Of a DNA stretch of 64,000 nucleotides, positions 51,474 through 59,401 are shown piece by piece (the stretch's first letter is position 1; every line of letters starts with the position of its first letter). The notes under the pieces were generated by a model. That model saw nothing but the letters and a program-made list of their open reading frames with translations, was not told where the DNA came from and ran no database searches. The stretch spans positions 1 to 64,000 of the forward strand of contig NZ_CAMLSE010000036.1 in the NCBI RefSeq assembly GCF_946482605.1, given 5' to 3'. Position numbers and translations under genes: made by a program. The DNA is from an uncultured Dyadobacter sp. Lineage in GTDB: Bacteria > Bacteroidota > Bacteroidia > Cytophagales > Spirosomataceae.

Positions 51474-53504
51474 CTACTTGTCCAGGAAAAGTAACAGTTT
51501 CTTCGCGTTCTGAGCGCTGATTTTGGGATCATGGACAGCCAAGAAGATGTCGCCTTTCTTTTGTAGTCGCTTCACTATCGTGTCCTTATTGTAAGCATAG
51601 CGATCAAGGCTTGGCTTCACTTCCTGCCAATCCAGTGGCGTACTTACCGTGGGCTGATGATAAGGACGAATACTGTATGGTGCCGCCAGTGTGTCTGCAT
51701 AATCATTTTGATTAGCATCTATATAAACCCGATCACCCCGTAGGCTGATCCCTTCACTTCTTGTACTGACCGCCTTTACAAGCCGGTGAATTTCATCGGC
51801 AAGCGCATTAGCAATGATCCGGCTTTGCGTAAAGTTCAGGCTACTGCACGGGATATAAATATGTAATCCCGTCTTACCCGAGGTTTTGATAAACGATTTT
51901 AATTTATAGCGCAACAATACTTCCTTTGACGCCAAAGCGACATCGATGGCCTTTTTAAACCCAGCTTCCTCCGAACCCGAATCTCTCTTATCCACAGTCG
52001 GGTCCAGGTCCAGCCAAATATAGTCTGGCGTTTCCGGCGACTGTGTCCTGGATGCCCACGTATTGATATCTACGCATCCGCAGTCGACCATAAACAAAAG
52101 TGTTTCCAGGTTATTGCATACCAGGTAATCAATTCGACTTCGTTTCCCCTCCTTGGCAACCCTACGCTTGTCGGTAAAAATGTCCGCGCAGACCGGTTGC
52201 CTGTTTTCCATGTCTTTGATAAAAGTCGTCGGGCCGCCTGCGTGGGTAAGCTTCAAGTTTAGAGATTGCGGCCTGTCGGCAAGATGTGGCAGAATATAAC
52301 CAGCAATCTGGTTGTAGTATAATGCCAGATCCCCCTTGGCGACACCTGTCCAGAGTTCACGCTCAATGTCATGCAATTGTATGGTGCAATGTTCCAGTTT
52401 GAAGTCCGTTACCTCTCTGGCTTCGAAGCTTTCGTCGACGCGCCGCCAGTTACTTCCTTCATTCAGGTAGGTTTTCTTTTTTCCTGTACTTGTTTTCTTT
52501 TTCCCAGCAGAGGTGTGGTCCTGCTCTTCTTCAACCTCGGCCTCTACGATCTCTGTCGCCTTCGGGACTTCCCGAACTACATCTTTGGCTTTTTTGTCTT
52601 TGCGGAAACCAAGAAACGTTGCGGGCTTGCGGATTCTACCGGATTTTGTCCAGGTGGCAAACTCAAAATTAGCGACCAACTCCGGGCGGACATAATGCAT
52701 TACTGCGCCCTTAGTATCCAGGATAGGGTTTGCAAAAGGGGACTTTTTTATTTCCAGCGCTTTGAGCTTTTTTAAGATTTCCGGCATTTCCTTGTCTTTA
52801 TAGCCTCCACCACTGCGGCCGATCCAGATAAATTGGCCGTTTTCGTATGCGCCAAACAGCAAACTTTTGAAAGATCGGGATTTGGTAGATTCCGCCCAGG
52901 CGCCGATCACAAACTCCTGACGTTTCCGCGTCGGGATTTTGAGCCAGTCATTGGCCCGCTCACCTTCGGCATAAGCACTATCTTTTCGTTTCGCGACAAT
53001 CCCTTCAAGGTTTTCAGCTAATATTTGCCCATACAATGCCTTGCCATCATCGAAGCTCTCACTGAATTTAAATACCGGCTCATCTTTGATGACTGATCGC
53101 AATAGCTGCTTTCGCTTGGTCAGCGGCAGCTCGATTAAACTTTTGCCATCCATCCATAGCAGGTCAAAGACACAGTAGCTAATCGGCGTACTGTGCCCAT
53201 TATATTTTTGCAACGCATCAAAATCCGGTTTGCCCTCTTTGTTGAAGACTACCACTTCACCATCAATGACTACATCATGTTTGAGCGCTTTAAGCGCCTG
53301 CTCAACCGGTGGATACTTCGGCGTATAGTTCAGGCCACTTCGCGAATCCATCCGGACCTTGCCTGATTTCACGTAGGATACAATCCGGTACCCGTCCCAC
53401 TTTACTTCAAAGAGATAGTCCGGTAAACTTGGCAGTTCCTTGACCAGTGTGCACAACATCGGGTCAATACGCTCCGGCATCGGATCTTTCTTATGCTTTA
53501 CCAT
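51474..53504 (-). CDS. ligD: LigD-type DNA ligase with polymerase domain, no PE domain
   Basis: 676 aa. The ATP-dependent ligase domain comes first (about 10-320), with the nucleotidyl Lys35 in EVKWDGYRI and motif IIIa/IV region GEVVVFNKEG. A linker follows, then the primase-like polymerase domain (about 375-660) with catalytic Asp pair in WLDLDPT. The phosphoesterase domain that many LigD proteins carry is absent. It would seal and fill ends in non-homologous end joining, but no Ku gene is in the window. The start overlaps the neighbour's stop by 7 nt. Confidence 0.93.
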   Translation of the reverse strand: MVKHKKDPMPERIDPMLCTLVKELPSLPDYLFEVKWDGYRIVSYVKSGKVRMDSRSGLNYTPKYPPVEQALKALKHDVVIDGEVVVFNKEGKPDFDALQKYNGHSTPISYCVFDLLWMDGKSLIELPLTKRKQLLRSVIKDEPVFKFSESFDDGKALYGQILAENLEGIVAKRKDSAYAEGERANDWLKIPTRKRQEFVIGAWAESTKSRSFKSLLFGAYENGQFIWIGRSGGGYKDKEMPEILKKLKALEIKKSPFANPILDTKGAVMHYVRPELVANFEFATWTKSGRIRKPATFLGFRKDKKAKDVVREVPKATEIVEAEVEEEQDHTSAGKKKTSTGKKKTYLNEGSNWRRVDESFEAREVTDFKLEHCTIQLHDIERELWTGVAKGDLALYYNQIAGYILPHLADRPQSLNLKLTHAGGPTTFIKDMENRQPVCADIFTDKRRVAKEGKRSRIDYLVCNNLETLLFMVDCGCVDINTWASRTQSPETPDYIWLDLDPTVDKRDSGSEEAGFKKAIDVALASKEVLLRYKLKSFIKTSGKTGLHIYIPCSSLNFTQSRIIANALADEIHRLVKAVSTRSEGISLRGDRVYIDANQNDYADTLAAPYSIRPYHQPTVSTPLDWQEVKPSLDRYAYNKDTIVKRLQKKGDIFLAVHDPKISAQNAKKLLLFLDK

Positions 53505-53794
53505 ACGTCGTCTTTTGAGATTTGAAGTGTATCTATGGCGTACTGAGCCACTTCATCTGACGCGCCGGCTATTTCTATGCGCTCCCTCAGGTGAGTTTCC
53601 CAATCATTCATTGCGGCTTCAGCTGTGTTACCGCAACCAAATATTCCTTCCTGCGGATCAGGGCCTAACAGGCAACAAAAATCCGTCCCCTCTCGCCAAA
53701 CGACCGGTCGCAGCTCCTTTACCCCGCGCGACAAACCTTCCGATTCAAAATCGACAGAAACCTGCATTTGCTGTGGTATATCCATCTGTTTCAT
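53498..53794 (-). CDS. Hypothetical protein overlapping ligD start
   Basis: About 99 aa from ATG 53794 (MKQMDIPQQMQVSVDFESEG); longer starts back to 53899 look less natural. It is a mixed alpha/beta protein with GTDFCCLLGPDPQEGIFGCG and a helical end (LQISKDDVW). Its stop overlaps the ligD start by 7 nt, so they are likely co-translated. No family recognised. Confidence 0.6.
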   Translation of the reverse strand: MKQMDIPQQMQVSVDFESEGLSRGVKELRPVVWREGTDFCCLLGPDPQEGIFGCGNTAEAAMNDWETHLRERIEIAGASDEVAQYAIDTLQISKDDVW

Positions 53795-53937
53795 AGCTAC
53801 CTCAGTTGAGAATGAAAACAATACTGGCACGTCTTTGTTGTGATGCAACAAGCGTACCAATCCTGCACTTTCATGTAACAGCGTTGTAAGTAGTGCCACA
53901 ACTTGAGATCAAACACTGATAACCAACCACGTAGTCT

Positions 53938-54648
53938 ATGACCAGAATTTTCCTTCTTTTTACAGCATCCGTAATGATGCTTTCTTGCAGCGCCTTAAAG
54001 GACAGTCCAAAATATAAAATGACCGACGGCGTCTATACGACGAAAATCGGCGACCAGAAAACCCATGTTTACGTCGAGAATGCAGATGACTCAATGCTGG
54101 TCTACAAATTGGAAGCGGGCTGGAAAACGAAAAATTATAGCGCTAAGTCACTGAAACCCACTATTTACCCACTTGGCGGTGTAGACAAGGGGATTGAGGC
54201 AAGCAGGTATTGGAAAAACAGCTTTGATCTGGATGTACTCACCATACCTTTTAAATACCGGCCTTCCACTAGCTCCTTCACACCGCAGCTGAGCAATCAC
54301 CTCAATGGCGCATTATATGTCGGATACCGTAATGATACCTATGAATTGTCCTACAAGGGCAATCCGATCGGTAAGCTACACCAACGGGTAACGCATCTGG
54401 GCTTTTCCGCAGGACTGGCAACCGGCGTCGGTGTAACACCGCTCAATCCATGGGTTACCGATAACAATATCAATGTTGAATACGATGGCTTTATCTGGTC
54501 GAAGGCGGTCTGTATCCTCATGGCGGTAGAGAAACTTAACTTTGGGCTTGCCCTGGGCATTGATCACTTGCTGGATAGTAACAGGAAGTACTGGATATAC
54601 CAGGGTAAACCGTATCTGGGGCTCACCGTCGGCTTAAACCTGAACTGA
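53938..54648 (+). CDS. Hypothetical lipoprotein, 236 aa
   Basis: Signal MTRIFLLFTASVMMLSC ends in a lipobox Cys. The rest is beta-rich with many aromatic residues and looks like a small outer-membrane-anchored or barrel-like domain. No family recognised. It is divergent from the ligD-linked gene. Confidence 0.65.
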   Translation: MTRIFLLFTASVMMLSCSALKDSPKYKMTDGVYTTKIGDQKTHVYVENADDSMLVYKLEAGWKTKNYSAKSLKPTIYPLGGVDKGIEASRYWKNSFDLDVLTIPFKYRPSTSSFTPQLSNHLNGALYVGYRNDTYELSYKGNPIGKLHQRVTHLGFSAGLATGVGVTPLNPWVTDNNINVEYDGFIWSKAVCILMAVEKLNFGLALGIDHLLDSNRKYWIYQGKPYLGLTVGLNLN

Positions 54649-54878
54649 CTCCATTGAGTGATCTTCGAAGGGCTGTGCAGCTTGTAAAAATGGAGTTAAC
54701 TTCTATCGAATTTAAAAGCACACCATAGACACGAAGGCGGCTCCACCCATCGAATTCCGGTGGGTACCGTAGCGGTTCCTACGGGCCAAGAACAAACCGC
54801 GGGCTCTCATAAATAGTTGAACTAGTATAAGAGTGTCGCTTGTCATCCTTGCCGTGTCCTTCACCTGCGAAAATTTAT

Positions 54879-55163
54879 TTACGCTTCTTGCTCGTCCGTG
54901 GGAGCGGTCGGAAGCTGCTCGTCGAGAGACTCGCGGTACTTAATACATCCACGCATAAATTTCGACCACGGCGGGACTGCCACCTGCGGCGTTAGTTTTT
55001 CCGGAAGAAGTCCCCATAATTTGGGATGATGCCAACACAGTTCGTGGCCGGAGGTATCCCGATGCCCTCGTATCCCTTCCCGCAACCTGATTATTTCAGC
55101 CATTAGCCAATCCCGGCTCATGCTCGGCAAATCAGCATCGGCTACTTTAACGTCTTTTTCCAT
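54879..55163 (-). CDS. Conserved small hypothetical protein
   Basis: 94 aa. SRDWLMAEIIRLREGIRGHR followed by GHELCWHHPKLWGLLP resembles a small family seen in other phyla and plasmids, with a conserved Cys/His patch that could bind metal. Role unknown. It stands alone. Confidence 0.65.
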   Translation of the reverse strand: MEKDVKVADADLPSMSRDWLMAEIIRLREGIRGHRDTSGHELCWHHPKLWGLLPEKLTPQVAVPPWSKFMRGCIKYRESLDEQLPTAPTDEQEA

Positions 55164-55330
55164 CGTGTTTTTCTTCCGTAATGTTCAAATACCGTTCCAA
55201 CAAAACACATTTTCAATTGTTCGCTATTCTTTGATGAAACTGCCTCTCAAAACTGCGAAAAAACAGTAAGGCATGATCTTGGTTTAAAAGGCCCAGGGTG
55301 TAAATAGTCACGATCTTAATTTTTATTGAC

Positions 55331-55639
55331 ATGCAACTATTTCAAATTTTCATTCCGCTTAATGACAACGAAGGCAATCGCTTTGCCGAAAAGCATTTTA
55401 CTAATTTGCGGGAAGAGCTTAGTTCAAAATTTGGTGGATTAACGATTTACAACAGGTCACCCGTAAAAGGGTTGTGGAAAGAGGTGGACGGAGCAACAGT
55501 TGCCGACGAGATGATCATCTTTGAAGTTATGACTGAAAATGTAGATGATAGGTACTGGGAAGATCTGAAGCGGAGGCTTGAGGCGGCTTTTTCCCAAGAA
55601 GAGATCATGATGCGGTATTATGATATTTCCAAAGTATAA
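55331..55639 (+). CDS. Conserved small hypothetical protein
   Basis: 102 aa, alpha/beta, ferredoxin-like pattern (LFQIFIPLNDNEGNRF...FGGLTIYNRSPVKGLW...EEIMMRYYDI). It resembles a widespread orphan type of unknown role. Convergent with alkB, 22 bp between stops. Confidence 0.65.
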   Translation: MQLFQIFIPLNDNEGNRFAEKHFTNLREELSSKFGGLTIYNRSPVKGLWKEVDGATVADEMIIFEVMTENVDDRYWEDLKRRLEAAFSQEEIMMRYYDISKV

Positions 55640-55661
55640 GACGGGCAGATTACATGGTGAT

Positions 55662-56258
55662 CTATATAAAGGTCTTTCTGAATGTCAGGTTAATCCGGGC
55701 CGACATCGGCACCACAGATTTTGCGATCCGGTGCTCCCAATATTTCTGAAGATCGGCTTTCATGAGCAATAATGAACCGTGCCCGAGTGCAATTGAATAA
55801 CGCTGATTGTGATTTTCCTTGCTCCTGAAATCAAAATTACGCTCTTGCCCAATGCTGACCGAAGCGATATCTGTCTTAATACCGGGCACGGTGTCTTTAT
55901 CGGAATGCCAAGCAACACTATCGTTACCGTCACGGTAGTAGTTAAGCAGCACGCCATCAAAACGGCTCCCGGTTGCAGTCATGATTCTTTGACGGAGTAC
56001 CTCCAATTCAGCTGTCATTGGCCTCGGGCTTCTGACATCGTTTTCCCTTATCGGCCTTTCACCAAACCAGGCAGAGAGACGCGGGGTGATCACCTCCTTG
56101 TCATACATTATCACTTTATGCTGTTCCCAGGGCACTGTCCTTAGAAAGAGGTTCAGCAACTCGTTCGCTTCTTTTGCATCAATAAAGTGCGGTGTGTATT
56201 CCATTAAATGTTGCGGCAGCCGAAGCTGCGGCTGATCGTCAAAAAGTTTGAATTGCAT
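55662..56258 (-). CDS. alkB: AlkB-type DNA dioxygenase
   Basis: 198 aa from ATG 56258. Fe(II)/2-oxoglutarate fold with NYYRDGNDSVAWHSDKD (HxD metal motif), a distal His in HRIAKSVVP and the cosubstrate Arg in RINLTFR. It repairs 1-methyladenine and 3-methylcytosine by oxidative demethylation. It begins 2 nt after the stop of the S24-type repressor gene, so it is transcribed with it. Confidence 0.93.
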   Translation of the reverse strand: MQFKLFDDQPQLRLPQHLMEYTPHFIDAKEANELLNLFLRTVPWEQHKVIMYDKEVITPRLSAWFGERPIRENDVRSPRPMTAELEVLRQRIMTATGSRFDGVLLNYYRDGNDSVAWHSDKDTVPGIKTDIASVSIGQERNFDFRSKENHNQRYSIALGHGSLLLMKADLQKYWEHRIAKSVVPMSARINLTFRKTFI

Positions 56259-56260
56259 CA

Positions 56261-57073
56261 CTATTCGATCTTGTCTTCTATTCTGCTTAGTCTTCTTATT
56301 ACCTCATTTAGCGTGCTGGAAATATGCTGCACATCCGAAGCTGGTTCAGGAATGGTTTTGGATTGGTAGCTGTGGTATTTCCAGATTTCAAGTACTTCCT
56401 TTATTTCTACCTCGTAGGCCTTGTACTGCTGGTTCATGGATTCCAACAGGATTGTTTTGTTTTCTGCCTTGATGGTTACTTTCTTGAAGACAAAGTCCTG
56501 CTCGCCCCTAAGTATGACGATGCAGAGGGTGCCGGGCTTGATACCATTCCAATCTTCCATAAATTTACAGAGGACATCCGCACCTTCAGGAAGTGGCAGC
56601 ATAGAATCTCCCGTTGTCGGAAACATCCTGAATGTGCCAGCCGGTAGATTGGGCATGGAAAATTTCGGCAACGTCGCAATGTAATCCGGGTCTGCATGAC
56701 CATCTCTATAACCTGCCTTTGCTTTTATCGGCACGTACTCTACATTCTCCTTACTGGACTTGTCAACTGTTATGGCCAGTATCCTCAGATTACTTCCTGC
56801 CAGATACACATCATTACCTGCCTGCAGGTCCCGTAGCTTCAATTCCCCAAGTTTGGCCAGATCGACACGCATCAGCGTGTCAATGCTTACCCGGAAATAG
56901 TCGGAAAATTTAAAGTAGTCTTCCGGTTGTGGCGCGGCAGTCCTCCCGGATTCTAATGCATTTAATTTCGCCCTTGTCATAAAAAGCTCATCGGCAAGCT
57001 CTTGCTGCGTTTTTCGCTTACGCTCACGGAGAAACCGGATGTTCTGTGCAAAAAAATATTTTGGAGGATTCAT
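56261..57073 (-). CDS. XRE-HTH / S24 LexA-like self-cleaving repressor
   Basis: 270 aa. An XRE helix-turn-helix (about 10-65; TQQELADELFMTRAKLNALE) is followed by a LexA-like S24 domain. Self-cleavage residues are visible: scissile Ala120-Gly121 in KAKAGYRDG, Ser157 in GDSML and Lys197 in VFKKV. It should be cleaved upon RecA filament formation, like LexA. It diverges from imuA across 71 bp with two 19-bp direct repeats, which are the likely operator. The downstream partner is alkB. It is probably the local SOS repressor of the mutasome; no LexA gene is in the window. Confidence 0.85.
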   Translation of the reverse strand: MNPPKYFFAQNIRFLRERKRKTQQELADELFMTRAKLNALESGRTAAPQPEDYFKFSDYFRVSIDTLMRVDLAKLGELKLRDLQAGNDVYLAGSNLRILAITVDKSSKENVEYVPIKAKAGYRDGHADPDYIATLPKFSMPNLPAGTFRMFPTTGDSMLPLPEGADVLCKFMEDWNGIKPGTLCIVILRGEQDFVFKKVTIKAENKTILLESMNQQYKAYEVEIKEVLEIWKYHSYQSKTIPEPASDVQHISSTLNEVIRRLSRIEDKIE

Positions 57074-57078
57074 ATAGA

Positions 57079-57120
57079 TTTGCTACAATTGGTATCATTA
57101 CTTTGTTACAATCAGTATCA
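57079..57120. promoter_or_regulatory. Two 19-bp direct repeats between repressor and imuA
   Basis: TTTGCTACAATTGGTATCA (57079-57097) and TTTGTTACAATCAGTATCA (57102-57120) share 16 of 19 bases, start to start 23 bp. They fill most of the divergent region. A TAAAATTG box at 57130-57137 (one mismatch to TAnnTTTG) lies 24 bp after the TTTG of the second repeat, so bound repressor would cover the imuA promoter. Confidence 0.7.
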
Positions 57121-57144
57121 AAAGTAGGGTAAAATTGTGATGTT

Positions 57145-57885
57145 ATGGAAACTGCGAAGAAAAAAAATGAGCTGATTGCCAAGTTGCGGAGTGAGATACT
57201 TTCGCTGCAAGGTTTCCGGGCGCCTTCACTCGGGGCCAATCATACCAATTTCGGCCTCGGTCCCATTGAGAGAGCATTTCCCGGTGGTGTTTTCCCAACC
57301 GGTGCGATCCACGAGTTTATAAGCCGTCAGCCCGAAGAGTCGGCTGCAACATCAGGCTTTATGGCGGCCTTGGCTGGGCGGCTCATGAGGACAGAAGGCA
57401 TGTGCGCGTGGATCGGAGTGCGAAGGAACGTTTTCCCACTTGGGCTAAGTCCGTTTGGCTTATGCCCTGACCGAATCATTTTCATTGACCTTAAACGAGA
57501 ACGTGACCTTCTATGGGCAGTTGAAGAAGCCCTCAAATGCGACGCATTTGCTGCAGTTGTGGGCCAGATCAAAGAACTGAATTTAACCGAGTCCCGGCGT
57601 TTGCAACTGGCCGTCGAAGAGAGTCGCGTTACAGGGCTCATTCATCGGGACAACCCGCGTATATCCAGCGCCGTTGCATCGGTCTGCCGGTGGCAGATCA
57701 AACCCGTACCTGCTCAGCCATCAGACGGGAGTCCTGGTGTCGGCTATGCCCGCTGGGATGTTACCCTGGCTAAGGTGCGCAACGGGGAACCCGGCAACTG
57801 GTGCGTCCAGTGGGCGGAAGATCATTTTGAACATATCAGCCGGCAGCAAGCCATTACCAAAGAGCACCTGTTACAAGTTGGATAG
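57145..57885 (+). CDS. imuA: ImuA-like RecA-fold mutasome protein
   Basis: 246 aa with the RecA-like ImuA/SulA pattern: GLGPIERAFPGGVFPTGAIHEF where RecA has its P-loop region (Walker A is not intact), then CAWIGVRRNVFPLGLSPFGLCPDRIIFIDLK. It is not expected to hydrolyse ATP. In related systems ImuA works with ImuB to recruit DnaE2. The ImuB gene starts 2 nt after its stop. It is the first gene of the damage-tolerance operon behind the operator repeats. Confidence 0.9.
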   Translation: METAKKKNELIAKLRSEILSLQGFRAPSLGANHTNFGLGPIERAFPGGVFPTGAIHEFISRQPEESAATSGFMAALAGRLMRTEGMCAWIGVRRNVFPLGLSPFGLCPDRIIFIDLKRERDLLWAVEEALKCDAFAAVVGQIKELNLTESRRLQLAVEESRVTGLIHRDNPRISSAVASVCRWQIKPVPAQPSDGSPGVGYARWDVTLAKVRNGEPGNWCVQWAEDHFEHISRQQAITKEHLLQVG

Positions 57886-57887
57886 CT

Positions 57888-59387
57888 ATGAAACGGTATG
57901 TGACGATATGGTTCCGGCATCTGCTTACAGACCGGCAATTGCTTCGGCAACCTGAGCTTGCCGGTAATCCGTTCGTGCTTGCCGCAAAACAAAAGGGCCG
58001 CATGATTGTGATGGCTTCGAGCCAACTGGCGGAAAAAGCAGGAATAGAAACCGGCATGGTTGTTGCCGACGCGCGCGCTGTGTTTCCTAAACTGGAAGTT
58101 TTGGATTATGATCCAACGGCAGCCGAGGGACTCCTGAATGCAATCGCCGAATGGGCGATACGGTACACACCCCTTGTTGCAGTCGACCTGCCGGACGGGT
58201 TAGTACTGGACGCTACCGGCTGCGCGCACCTGTGGGGAGGCGAAACGCCATATCTCAAAGATATCACCAGCCGCTTAAAGACATCCGGCTATGATGTCAG
58301 GGGCGCTATGGCCGACACGATTGGTGCCGCCTGGGCTATTTCCAGATATTCTCATATGTTTCCAATCATAGCACAAGGCCAGCAAATGGACGCCTTGCTG
58401 CCACTTCCTCCCAATGCATTGAGATTGCCGCCGGATGTGGTGGAAAAATTAGTCAAACTGGGCCTCTATCAGATCAAAAACTTTATCTCCATGCCAAGGG
58501 CTGTACTCAGGCGCAGGTTTGGGCAAACCATCCTAGACCAGCTCGGAAAAGCATTGGCGCATACTCATGAAGCATTTGAGCCGGTGCGGCCTATTGAACC
58601 TTTTCAGGAGCGCCTCCCCAGTCTGGAACCGATCCGCACGGCAACTGGGATCGAAATTGCGCTGCGTAAACTATTGGAAAAGCTCTGCGCCAGGCTTGCC
58701 GCAGAAGACAAAGGGCTTCGCCAAGCAATCCTGACGTGTTACCGCATTGACGGTGAAACACGGCAAGTTGAAATCGGGACAAGTGGTCCCTCTTGCAGCG
58801 TAGTGCACTTGTTCAAGCTGTTTGAACTGAAAATTTCCAGTATTGAGCCTGCCTTGGGTATTGAGTTATTTCTCCTTGACGCGCCGGTGGTCGAGCCAAT
58901 GCCAGCCGCCCAGGAAGCCTTATGGAATTTGAATAGCAGTAATAAGCAAATTGCTATTGCCGAATTGGTGGACCGCCTGAGGGCACGTGCCGGGACTGAT
59001 GTTGTCCACCGGTACCTGCCCGCCGAACACCACTGGCCGGAGCGAGCGATAGTCGAAGCCTCGTCGCTTATTGACCAACCGCAGACGCATTGGCGTACAG
59101 ACCAGCCCAGGCCAGTTCAGCTACTAAAACAACCTGAACGAATCGAGGTAAGCGCACCGATACCGGATTACCCACCTATGGTCTTCCGCTATAACAATAC
59201 TGTCCACAAGATAATGCGGGCCGACGGCCCAGACAGGATCGAACAGGAGTGGTGGATTGCAGACGGACTACACAGAGATTACTACTTGGTCGAAGATGAA
59301 AACGGGAACCGCTACTGGATTTTTCGGTTGGGACATTACGGAGATGCTCAGAACCCGGAGTGGTTTATTCACGGCTTTTTTGCTTAA
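57888..59387 (+). CDS. imuB: ImuB, catalytically silent Y-family polymerase
   Basis: 499 aa with Y-family architecture (palm/fingers to about 240, little finger, C-terminal tail). The catalytic acids are missing: the N-terminus reads YVTIWFRHLL instead of the DxDxFYASVE motif, and the second site reads VLDATGC instead of SIDE. Hence it is a non-catalytic ImuB that bridges the beta clamp, ImuA and DnaE2. The tail contains no obvious clamp-binding consensus that I can fix by eye. DnaE2 follows 14 nt downstream. Confidence 0.9.
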   Translation: MKRYVTIWFRHLLTDRQLLRQPELAGNPFVLAAKQKGRMIVMASSQLAEKAGIETGMVVADARAVFPKLEVLDYDPTAAEGLLNAIAEWAIRYTPLVAVDLPDGLVLDATGCAHLWGGETPYLKDITSRLKTSGYDVRGAMADTIGAAWAISRYSHMFPIIAQGQQMDALLPLPPNALRLPPDVVEKLVKLGLYQIKNFISMPRAVLRRRFGQTILDQLGKALAHTHEAFEPVRPIEPFQERLPSLEPIRTATGIEIALRKLLEKLCARLAAEDKGLRQAILTCYRIDGETRQVEIGTSGPSCSVVHLFKLFELKISSIEPALGIELFLLDAPVVEPMPAAQEALWNLNSSNKQIAIAELVDRLRARAGTDVVHRYLPAEHHWPERAIVEASSLIDQPQTHWRTDQPRPVQLLKQPERIEVSAPIPDYPPMVFRYNNTVHKIMRADGPDRIEQEWWIADGLHRDYYLVEDENGNRYWIFRLGHYGDAQNPEWFIHGFFA

Positions 59388-59401
59388 AAATTGAGGAAGA
59401 T

